DNA from: DATAGF01 sp963834875
Lineage (GTDB): Bacteria > Actinomycetota > Thermoleophilia > Miltoncostaeales > Miltoncostaeaceae
Direction of reading: 5' to 3'
NCBI GenBank assembly: GCA_963834875.1
Contig: CAWIDG010000027.1
Span: 248,001-312,000, forward strand
DNA length: 64,000 nt
Shown one piece after another: positions 27,647-36,504 of this stretch. The position numbers and the translations under genes were made by a program. The notes below the pieces were generated by a model that saw nothing but the letters and a program-made list of their open reading frames with translations, was not told where the DNA came from and did no database searches. Every line of letters begins with the position of its first letter. Position 1 is the stretch's first letter.

Positions 27647-29043
27647 TCTTCGCGCGCGTCGGCCGCTTCCTCGACGACCGCACCGGCTCCGGCTCGCTGC
27701 TGTCGCGCGGCTTCCGCTACGTCTTCCCCGACCACTGGACGTTCCTGTTCGGCGAGATCGCCCTCTACTGCTTCGTCATCCTCGTCGGGACCGGGGTCTA
27801 CCTGACGCTGTTCTTCGAGCCGAGCACCGCCCAGGTGGTCTACGACGGCTCCTACGCGCCGCTGCGGGGGCAGGAGGTGTCGGAGGCCTACCGGTCGGCG
27901 GTGGACATCTCGCTCGACGTGAAGGCCGGGCTGCTGATCCGCCAGACGCACCACTGGGCCGCCCTGGTGTTCGTCGCGGCGATCGTCGTCCACGTGCTGC
28001 GGATCTTCTTCACCGGCGCCTTCCGCCGGCCGCGCGACCTCAACTGGATCGTGGGGATCACCCTCGCCCTCCTCGCGCTGCTGGAGGGCTTCGCCGGCTA
28101 CTCGCTGCCCGACGACCTGCTGTCGGGCATGGGGCTGGCGATCGGCTACTCGGTGCTGGCCGCGTTCCCGATCATCGGCGGGCTGGCTCGCCCAGCTCGT
28201 GTGGGGCGGCGAGTTCCCCGGCGGCGAGGAGTTCATCTCACGGCTCTACGCGGCCCACGTCTTCATCCTGCCGCTCGCGCTCTTCGCGCTCATCGGCCTG
28301 CACCTGTTCCTCATCGTCAAGCACCGCCACACCCAGTTCGCGGGGCCGGGGCGGCAGGAGCGAAACGTGATCGGCTCGCCCGCCTTCCCCGGCTACGTCA
28401 TGCGGTCGGGCGGGCTGTTCTTCGCCACCGCCGGCGTGCTGCTGCTGATCGGCGGCCTGATCCAGATCAACCCGATCTGGCAGTACGGCGTGTACCAGCC
28501 GTGGCTCGGGACCAACGGCGCCCAGCCCGACTACTACTTCGGCTGGCTGATCGGGGCGCTGCGGCTGATGCCCAACTGGGAGCTCGTGATCGGCGGCTGG
28601 ACGATCATCCCCAACCCGTTCTTCGGCGGGATCCTCTACCCGATGATCGTGTTCGGGATCCTGTTCGCCTGGCCGTCGCTGGAGCGGCGCTTCAGCGGCG
28701 ACCGGGGGGCGCACCACCTGATCCAGCGGCCGCGCGACGCGCCGTTCCGCACCGGCCTCGGCGTCGCGCTGCTGCTGCAGGTGACGATGGTGCAGATCGC
28801 GGGCGCGGCCGACCGGATCGACGTCGACTTCGGGATCTCCTACGAGCTCCAGGTGTGGTTCTGGAGGATCGCCGCGATCGTGGTCCCGCTGGCCGGGTTC
28901 TTCATCGCCCGGGCGGTCTGCCGCCGCCTCCAGCGGTCCGACGCGCATCCGCTGCGCGGCTGGACCGGCACCCCGGTCAGCCGGTCCCCCGGGGGCGGGT
29001 TCGAGGCCGCGGGCGAGAGGGAGCGGAGCGGCCCCGGCGCTGA
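27643..29043 (+). CDS. qcrB: Cytochrome b subunit of the bc complex, broken by one +1 shift; 3' end uncertain
   Basis: Eight or more helices with both heme b histidine pairs (QTHHWAALVFVAAIVVHVLR region and AAHVFILPLALFALIGLHL). The Qo motif is PDYYFGWL in place of PEWY. Frame breaks at about 28183 (..FPIIGG to WLAQLVWGGEF). The C-terminus HPLRGWTGTPVSRSPGGGFE is that of the family, but no stop follows in frame; the open frame runs on to 29659 as low-quality sequence. A further shift (one missing or two surplus bases) would reach a TGA at 29041-29043, taken as the end. Tail-to-tail with the MmcQ gene. Confidence 0.88.
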   Translation: MIFARVGRFLDDRTGSGSLLSRGFRYVFPDHWTFLFGEIALYCFVILVGTGVYLTLFFEPSTAQVVYDGSYAPLRGQEVSEAYRSAVDISLDVKAGLLIRQTHHWAALVFVAAIVVHVLRIFFTGAFRRPRDLNWIVGITLALLALLEGFAGYSLPDDLLSGMGLAIGYSVLAAFPIIGGLARPARVGRRVPRRRGVHLTALRGPRLHPAARALRAHRPAPVPHRQAPPHPVRGAGAAGAKRDRLARLPRLRHAVGRAVLRHRRRAAADRRPDPDQPDLAVRRVPAVARDQRRPARLLLRLADRGAAADAQLGARDRRLDDHPQPVLRRDPLPDDRVRDPVRLAVAGAALQRRPGGAPPDPAAARRAVPHRPRRRAAAAGDDGADRGRGRPDRRRLRDLLRAPGVVLEDRRDRGPAGRVLHRPGGLPPPPAVRRASAARLDRHPGQPVPRGRVRGRGREGAERPRR

Positions 29044-29350
29044 CGAGCCCGTGGCTGTCGGCGATCAGCTCGCGGACGAGGTCGTCGCCGGCGTCGCCGC
29101 CGAGCGTCACGGTGATCCAGTGGCGCTTGTTGAGGTGGTAGCCGGGGACGATCGACTCGTGCGTCGCGCGCAGCTCCTCGGCGTAGTCGGGGTCGCACTT
29201 CACGCTGACGTCGAGCGGCTCGTCCGACAGGGCCGAGAGGGCGAACATCCTCCCGCCCGCCTTGAAGACCGAGGTGCTGGCGTTGAAGGGGAAGGTCTCC
29301 TCAGCGCCCTCCATCCCGAGGCACCAGTCGCGCAGGTCCTCCGCGGTCAC
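28977..29350 (-). CDS. MmcQ/YjbR family DNA-binding-like protein
   Basis: About 115-120 residues. GTG at 29350 overlaps the stop of the VOC gene. Blocks LRDWCLGMEGAEETFPF, VFKAGGRMFAL, VKCDPDYAEELR, PGYHLNKRHWITV and ELIADSHGLV match the MmcQ/YjbR fold, a small cysteine-containing family of unclear function. The frame remains open past the expected end; a stop at 28979-28977 is reached only with a shift, in the same stretch where qcrB also lacks its stop. End is therefore approximate. Confidence 0.78.
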
Positions 29351-29715
29351 GCGACCGGCGTGCCGAGCTCGATCAAGACGCCGTCGGGGTCGCGCACGTA
29401 CGCGACCGTCTGGCCCCACGGCTTGACGACCGGCTCCGCCACGAGCTCGGCGCCGGCGGCCAGCGCCCGGGCGAGGGCGCCCGGGACGTCCTCGTCCTCG
29501 AGCCAGACCTCGAAGCCGGCGGCGCGGTCAACCGCGCGGTCCGCGGCCGGCGCCATCGCGCGGCTCGCGAAGGCGAGCACCGCCCCCTCGCCCCCCAGGG
29601 TGGCGTACGAGTCGTCGGGAGCCCGGAACCCCGCCTCCAGGCCGAACGCCCGCGAGTAGAAGCCCAGCGCGGCGGCGACGTCGGCGACGTAGACGATCGT
29701 GGCGGCGAATCGCAT
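29347..29715 (-). CDS. VOC (glyoxalase/bleomycin resistance) family protein
   Basis: 122 residues, one VOC fold with paired beta-alpha-beta-beta-beta units: ATIVYVADVAAALGFYSRAFG at the start and VVKPWGQTVAYVRDPDGVLIEL at the end. The final metal-ligand Glu (VLIELG) is kept. Could be a lactoylglutathione-lyase relative or a binding protein; substrate unknown. ATG at 29715 has GGAGG just upstream. Translationally coupled to MmcQ downstream. Confidence 0.85.
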   Translation of the reverse strand: MRFAATIVYVADVAAALGFYSRAFGLEAGFRAPDDSYATLGGEGAVLAFASRAMAPAADRAVDRAAGFEVWLEDEDVPGALARALAAGAELVAEPVVKPWGQTVAYVRDPDGVLIELGTPVA

Positions 29716-29762
29716 GTCCTCCACCCTACGGGCCAGCGGGCGCCCCGCCTTGGAGAAAACGG

Positions 29763-30426
29763 TCATCCGACCAGCGCGTGCGGGGTGGCCCCGGCCAGGG
29801 AGCGGACGTCGTGGGCCATGTGGGCCTCGTCGTACCAGCCGTGCTCGACGGCGGTGCGGGCCCAGCTCTCGCCGCGGCCGGCGCTCAGGGCGCGCTGCAT
29901 CCGGCCGATGCGCTGCAACCGCTTCGGGCCGAGGCCGGTGGCCGCCAACAGCCGGCGCCGCAGGTGACGGGCGCTGTAGCCGCTCTCCCGCGCGAGGGCC
30001 GCGAGGCCGCCCGGCCGCATGGCGGCCTCCGCGAGCGGGTCCGGGGCGGGCGCGTCCTCGAGCGAGGTCGAGGAGCGACGCCGGGCGGCCGAGGACGTCG
30101 GCCAGCGGAACCCGCCGGTCGACCAGGTCGGACGCCGGCACGCCTGACAGCGCCGGGAAGGCCCCGGGGCGCAGCCGGACCCCGCGCGCCTCGTCACCGG
30201 GCTCGAGGCGGACCACCATCGCCGCCGTGAACGGCCCGACGACGTCGTCGCCGATCAGGTCGATGCAGCCGTCCGGCAGGATCCGGAGCTCCGACCGGCA
30301 CAGCGCCCGGCTGCGCCAGGCCGCGTGGACCCAGGGCGCGAGCCCGGGGGGCGGATGCACCTCGGCGAACTCGACGCCCGGGCCGCCCAGGAAGACGACC
30401 GGCGTCGGCGGCGGTCCCGAGGACAC
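29763..30426 (-). CDS. AraC-family transcriptional regulator, broken by one +1 shift
   Basis: Rebuilt length 220 residues. N-terminal sensor half begins PVVFLGGPGVEF and contains RILPDGCIDLI, as in DUF6597-type AraC regulators. C-terminal double HTH: ARESGYSARHLRRRLLAATG and AVEHGWYDEAHMAHDVRSLAG. Frame breaks at about 30070 (..RPASLLDL to LEDAPAPDPL). GTG at 30426. Upstream of and on the same strand as the VOC-MmcQ pair, 47 bp apart, so it probably regulates them. Confidence 0.85.
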
Positions 30427-30440
30427 CGGCAGAGGATAGG

Positions 30441-30767
30441 TCAGGCCGCGAGGGGCAGGACGCGGATCGGCCGGTCCGGGTGGGCCCGGGCGTCGCGGTT
30501 GACCTGCACGATGAGCTGCATCAGCTCGCGGTAGGTCGCCGGGGCGCCGGCCTGCTCGGCGCCGAGCTCGGCCGCGAGACGGCCGGCCCAGGCCACGAGG
30601 CTCGCCTGCGGCCGGGCCTCGGCGTCCTGCAGGGCCTGCTCGAGGACCAGGCCGCCGAGGGCCCGCAGCTCGGACACGACGACGGTCCGGGGGCGCGGGG
30701 GCTTGGGCTTGGCGCGACTGCGCCGGCGGGATGCCGCGGGTGGAGCGAGCGGGGCGGTCGAGGACAC
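30441..30767 (-). CDS. Hypothetical protein with helical C-terminal domain
   Basis: 108 residues, GTG at 30767 with AGGAGG 6 nt upstream. The first 30 residues are basic and proline-rich (RRSRAKPKPPRPRT). The rest is predicted helical (ELRALGGLVLEQALQDAEARP and AWAGRLAAELGAEQAG), ending PIRVLPLAA. No family recognised. Divergent from acs, 162 bp away. Confidence 0.6.
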   Translation of the reverse strand: MSSTAPLAPPAASRRRSRAKPKPPRPRTVVVSELRALGGLVLEQALQDAEARPQASLVAWAGRLAAELGAEQAGAPATYRELMQLIVQVNRDARAHPDRPIRVLPLAA

Positions 30768-30929
30768 GGCGGCCTCCTGGGGGATCGGTCGGCGATCCAC
30801 CCATCGGCCGGCCGCTGCCGGGTCACTTCCCCCGAACGGGGGGTTCTCAGAGGCCCCATGCGCGACCCCGCTCGTCACGACGGATACGATGTCGCCAATC
30901 CCGGATCGCCCACGCGAGGAGTCGAGCGC

Positions 30930-32897
<1,968 letters not shown>

Positions 32898-32910
32898 GGC
32901 CCGGAGGCGA

Positions 32911-33531
32911 TCAGAGACCGGGCGGCAGCGAGCGCCCGGCCTCGCGCAGGCGGCCCTTGGCGTGGGCCAGGGCGAAGGCGAGTGCGTTCCTCGAGGCGCC
33001 GCGGCGGTCGGAGTCGCGGAACCAGGCGACGACACCCTCGGTGCCGAGGGCCAGGGCGAGCCGGAGGTCGGCGCCGGCGTCGGCCGCGAGGGCGACGAGC
33101 AGCGCGAGCGCCGCGATCTCTCTCGCCGCGCCACCGGTGCGCGGGCCCTCGGTGATGCGCGGCACCAGCCCGCCGCGCGTGTCGAGCACCTCGCCGACCA
33201 CCCGAGCGGCGCCGGGGCCCTCCCAGGGGACCACCGACAGGACCCCGGTCACCCCCAGGCGCTCGAGGGGCACCAGGTCCCCAGGCAGCGGGCCGCCCTC
33301 GGCGGCGATGCCGGTCGCGACCCGGGTGAGCGCGTCCCGGTAGGCGATCCAGCGCACGTCGGTGGCGTTGTGGGCGCCGAGCGCGGCCATCCCGACGCCC
33401 AGCGCCAGGCGGTCGGCGTCCTCGTGCTCCGGCCACCGCCCCTTGCCCGGGTGCAGCAGCGCCGCTGCCCGGCGCGGCCCGTACAGCGCGATCTCGGCCC
33501 GGACCAGCGGCGCGCGGTCGAACAGCCTCAC
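32911..33531 (-). CDS. Hypothetical protein of unknown family
   Basis: 206 residues, GTG at 33531. Alanine/leucine-rich, soluble by appearance. Distinct stretches are HPGKGRWPEHEDADRLALG, VRWIAYRDALTRVA and GVVAWFRDSDRRGASRNALA. Not recognised. It could be an enzyme of an uncharacterised family; nothing catalytic is obvious. Convergent with acs, and divergent from the CDF exporter with 130 bp between starts. Confidence 0.6.
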   Translation of the reverse strand: MRLFDRAPLVRAEIALYGPRRAAALLHPGKGRWPEHEDADRLALGVGMAALGAHNATDVRWIAYRDALTRVATGIAAEGGPLPGDLVPLERLGVTGVLSVVPWEGPGAARVVGEVLDTRGGLVPRITEGPRTGGAAREIAALALLVALAADAGADLRLALALGTEGVVAWFRDSDRRGASRNALAFALAHAKGRLREAGRSLPPGL

Positions 33532-33622
33532 CCGGCTCCCCCGTGACCCGCGCCGGCGCGAGGGGCGCCTACGCGCCGCAGTACGCCGCGGCTAGCGCCG
33601 GATCGCCGCGGCCGAGCGCGAC

Positions 33623-33642
33623 TTGACTTAGCAACAGGCTAA
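33623..33642 (+). promoter_or_regulatory. Candidate promoter/operator of the CDF exporter
   Basis: TTGACT at 33623-33628 resembles a -35 box. Directly after it, TTAGC (33628-33632) and GCTAA (33638-33642) form an inverted repeat with a 5-base centre. This AT-richer patch is conspicuous in the GC-rich background and lies 20-40 bp upstream of the exporter ATG, so a metal-responsive repressor site is plausible. No clear -10 box is visible. Confidence 0.4.
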
Positions 33643-33661
33643 ATCACTACCGTCGCGGGCG

Positions 33662-34531
33662 ATGACCGATCACGCGCCTCAGAACCGCTCCGCGGCCCTG
33701 CTGTCGATGGTGTCGAACGCCCTGCTCACGGCGGTCAAGCTGGTCGTCGGCGTCGTGACGGGATCGGTCGCCGTCCTGTCCGAGGCGGCGAGCTCGGCCG
33801 GGGACCTCGTGGCGTCGGCGATCGCGTTCGCCGGCGTGCGAGCCGCCGCGCGGCCCGCCGACGCGGACCACCCGTACGGGCACGAGAAGAGCGAGAACCT
33901 GGCGGCCGCGGTCGAGGGGATCCTGGTTCTGGCCGCCGGGGCCGCCGTCGCGGTCGAGGCCGTCCGGCGTCTCATGTCGGGAGCGCCCGAGGTCGCGTAC
34001 CTCGACCTGGCGATCGCGGTCATGGCCGCCTCGGCCGCCGTCAATTGGATCGTCGCGCTGCGCCTGCGGCGCGTGGCGCGCCGGACGGGCTCGCCCGCCA
34101 TCGCCGGCGACGCGGCCCACCTGGCGTCCGACGTCTGGACCTCCGCCGGCACCGCGGCCGGCCTGGCGCTGGTCGCCATCACGGGGTGGGCGGCGCTCGA
34201 CGCGATCGTGGCCCTCGCCGTCGCCGCCTACGTCGTCACCGTCGGGGCCCGCCTGAGCTGGCGGGCGGCGCACGTGCTGCTCGACGGGAGCCTGCCCGAG
34301 GGCGACATGGCCCTCATCGAGGGCGTGCTGGCCGGCTTCGAGCGCGAGGGCGTCAGCTTCCACGCCCTGCGCGGGCGCCGCGCGGGGAGCAAGCGCCTCG
34401 TGGACCTGCACATGGTGGTCCCGCCCGAGACCACGGTGCGCCGCGGGCACGCGATGAGCGGGCGGGTCAAGGGCGCGGTGCGCGCGGCGCTGCCCGGCAC
34501 CGAGGTGCTGATCCACCTCGAGGACCACTAG
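33662..34531 (+). CDS. Cation diffusion facilitator (CDF) metal exporter
   Basis: 289 residues: six hydrophobic helices and a C-terminal cytoplasmic domain (about 205-289). TM2 metal-site block SEAASSAGDLVAS, the DHPYGHEKSENLAA loop after TM2, and TM5 DAAHLASDVWTS hold the expected Asp/His residues. Exports Zn2+, Fe2+ or Mn2+ in exchange for protons; selectivity cannot be read. ATG 33662 follows the TTGACT/inverted-repeat region. Confidence 0.9.
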   Translation: MTDHAPQNRSAALLSMVSNALLTAVKLVVGVVTGSVAVLSEAASSAGDLVASAIAFAGVRAAARPADADHPYGHEKSENLAAAVEGILVLAAGAAVAVEAVRRLMSGAPEVAYLDLAIAVMAASAAVNWIVALRLRRVARRTGSPAIAGDAAHLASDVWTSAGTAAGLALVAITGWAALDAIVALAVAAYVVTVGARLSWRAAHVLLDGSLPEGDMALIEGVLAGFEREGVSFHALRGRRAGSKRLVDLHMVVPPETTVRRGHAMSGRVKGAVRAALPGTEVLIHLEDH

Positions 34532-34580
34532 CGAGGCCCGTCGGCAGGGGTGGAGGCGCGCCGCGGCGAACCGTGGCGCC

Positions 34581-34775
34581 ATGACGACATCCACGCTCGC
34601 CTTCGCCGACGACGACACCCTGCAGGTCGCGCGCCCGCCCCGCCTCCCGCGCGCCATCCCGCCCCGCCGCCTCGACGAGATGGACCTCGACCCACCCTCC
34701 GGGCCCGTTCCGGCCGAGGTCCTCGCCTACTTCGAGGCCGCCGTCGAGCGCGAGGGGCTCCGCCGCTCCCCCTGA
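34581..34775 (+). CDS. Small hypothetical protein
   Basis: 64 residues, ATG at 34581. Starts TTSTLAFADDDTLQVARP, then is proline/arginine-rich, ending VLAYFEAAVEREGLRRS. No family recognised. Its TGA is in the same frame as the truncated PPOX reading frame that follows immediately. Coding status uncertain, although start and stop are clean. Confidence 0.45.
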   Translation: MTTSTLAFADDDTLQVARPPRLPRAIPPRRLDEMDLDPPSGPVPAEVLAYFEAAVEREGLRRSP

Positions 34776-34784
34776 CCCCGCCCC

Positions 34785-35150
34785 GATGAGCCCCTGGCCG
34801 CGCCGAGCTTCTACGCCTACGAGCCGGGCGGCGACGTCTCGTTCTTCACCAACACCGAGCGCCGCCGGGCACGCAAGGCCGAGCGCATCGGCGCGACGGG
34901 CCGCGTGAGCCTGACCGTGCAACATCCCGAGCCGCCGTACCGGTACGTCACCGTCGAGGGCAGCGTCGTGAGGACGGACCGCCCCCCGTCGGCGGACCAG
35001 GTCCTCGCGATCGCCCGCCGCTACATGCCGGAGGAGCACGCCCAGGGCCTGGCGGCGTCGGAGCTCGGCGACCCCGAGAGCACGATGGTGGTCTTCACCG
35101 TGCGGCCGGACCGCTGGCTGACCGCCGACTTCGGCGACGACGCGTCGTAG
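34785..35150 (+). pseudogene. N-terminally truncated PPOX/FMN-binding split-barrel protein
   Basis: The frame reads DEPLAAPSFYAYEPGGD, then VSFFTNTERRRARKAERIG and PYRYVTVEGSVV, the middle and end of an F420/FMN-dependent pyridoxamine-phosphate-oxidase-like protein, ending WLTADFGDDAS. About 30-45 N-terminal residues (first strand pair and start) are absent. An in-frame TGA at 34773-34775 closes the frame upstream and no ATG/GTG/TTG occurs before a GTG at 34905, which lies inside the fold. A deletion has probably removed the 5' end. Confidence 0.6.
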
Positions 35151-35203
35151 CTCACGTCTCGCATGGCTGGTGAGTCGGACGTGGACGTGATGGAGTCGCA
35201 TGC

Positions 35204-35833
35204 GTGGCCGAGGAGGAAACCGGTCGGCTCAAGGGCCCGAGCGAGCAGACCGCGGAGTGGCTGCTCGGAACGCGCGACCCCGGCTCGGCCGGAGGAGGCC
35301 GGTCGAGCCCGGCGCCCGGACCGCCACGCCCGCCGCTTCCTCCGCTGCCGGGCCGGAGCCCGTCGGGGCCCGCGCCCGCCCCCGGCGAGCCCGGCGAGCC
35401 CGAGTCCCCTCGCCTCGGCCGCTCGGGGCTGATCGCCCTGGCCGCAGCGGCCCTGGCCGTCGCCGTCATCGTCGGTGGCCTGTTGGCGGCCGTGCTCATC
35501 AGCCCCTCGACCTTCGGGATCGCGGCCACCGGCGGAGCGTCTGCCCAGGATCTGAATGCGTTGGAGAACGCGGTCGCCGACCTCGACAGCCGCGTCGCGG
35601 AGCTCGAATCGCTGACGGAGGGGCTGGACACCGGCGCGACCGATGTCGTCGTCCGCCTCGACGAGCTCGAGGCGCGGGTGGATGAAGCGGCGGCGAGGAT
35701 CGACGACCTCGAGGTCGACAGCAGCCGCCTCGACGACATCGAGAGTCGACTCGACTCGCTCGAGCAGTCGGTGTCTGACCTCGAAGGCGAGGTCCAAGCG
35801 CTGTGCTTCGAGATTCCGGGGGCGTTGTGCTGA
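35204..35833 (+). CDS. Membrane-anchored coiled-coil protein
   Basis: 209 residues, GTG at 35204. Residues 1-75 are a hydrophilic proline/glycine-rich tail starting EEETGRLKGPSEQTAEWLLG. One membrane helix lies at about 77-100. The extracytoplasmic part (about 110-205) is a long heptad-rich coiled coil (ENAVADLDSRVAELESL, RLDDIESRLDSLEQSVSDLE). It ends with a short Cys-containing tail, CFEIPGALC. Function unknown. Confidence 0.7.
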   Translation: MAEEETGRLKGPSEQTAEWLLGTRDPGSAGGGRSSPAPGPPRPPLPPLPGRSPSGPAPAPGEPGEPESPRLGRSGLIALAAAALAVAVIVGGLLAAVLISPSTFGIAATGGASAQDLNALENAVADLDSRVAELESLTEGLDTGATDVVVRLDELEARVDEAAARIDDLEVDSSRLDDIESRLDSLEQSVSDLEGEVQALCFEIPGALC

Positions 35834-35902
35834 GGGGCGCCACCCCGTGGGGAGGAGGCGAACGGAGCAGTCAGGTGTCGCGCAGGGGACTGGTCAACGC
35901 AC

Positions 35903-36418
35903 CTAGGACTCCTGGCCCGACATCATCTCGCCGAGCTGCTGCTCGGTCTCGGCCCGGTCGAGGTCGCGCAGCTCCCTGGCCTCGCGCCGCTCGGCCTTGC
36001 GCATGAGCTCGTCGATGCGCTCCTCCAGGCGCCAGTCGCCGATCACGACCAGGCCCGCCTCGCCCGCGTTGAGGAGGTCGCCCAGGTCCTTCATGTCCGA
36101 GCGGGACATCCCCTTGGCGAGGTGGCCGCCGAAGGCCCCGACCGCCGCGCCGACCGCCGCGGTCGCGATCAGTGAGGGCGGGAAGATCAACCCCACCAGC
36201 GCCCCCACCCCGGCGCCGCCCCAGGCCCCCTTGCGGGTGGCGGTCTCGTCCTTGTTGACGTGCACCTTGCCCTCAGCGTCCTTGGTGATGACGGCCGCGT
36301 CGAAGCCGCCGATCACCTTCTCGGCGTGGAGCGCCTTGACCACCTCGTAGTCGGCCTTCGCGTCGACGACGCTCGCATACGCCCCGACGAGCAGGAACGT
36401 GCCGTCCTCCTTGGCCAT
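35903..36418 (-). CDS. DUF1269-family protein
   Basis: 171 residues. FLLVGAYASVVDAKADYEVVKALH and FDAAVITKDAEGKVHVNKDET begin the DUF1269 pattern, followed by a glycine-rich hydrophobic pair of segments (GAWGGAGVGALVGLIFPPS, AVGAAVGAFGGHLAKGM). The C-terminus is a charged helix. The family's role is not established; it is often stress- or membrane-associated. It follows the four-module sensor gene by 86 bp on the same strand. Confidence 0.8.
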   Translation of the reverse strand: MAKEDGTFLLVGAYASVVDAKADYEVVKALHAEKVIGGFDAAVITKDAEGKVHVNKDETATRKGAWGGAGVGALVGLIFPPSLIATAAVGAAVGAFGGHLAKGMSRSDMKDLGDLLNAGEAGLVVIGDWRLEERIDELMRKAERREARELRDLDRAETEQQLGEMMSGQES

Positions 36419-36504
36419 CCCGGATCCCCCTTCTCGGTGTGGATGCTGCCGGCCCTCGCCCACAGCATCGCGCACCCGGGCGCCCCTGACCACACGGGCC
36501 CGCG

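Noticed and set aside
28199..29659. Single long protein continuing beyond cytochrome b
   Set aside because: Only the part up to GGGFE matches QcrB; the extension is antisense to the MmcQ and VOC genes and follows a lost stop.
34786..34905. ATG at 34786 as start of the PPOX gene
   Set aside because: It lies in another frame and gives an Arg/Ser-rich nonsense peptide that soon stops.
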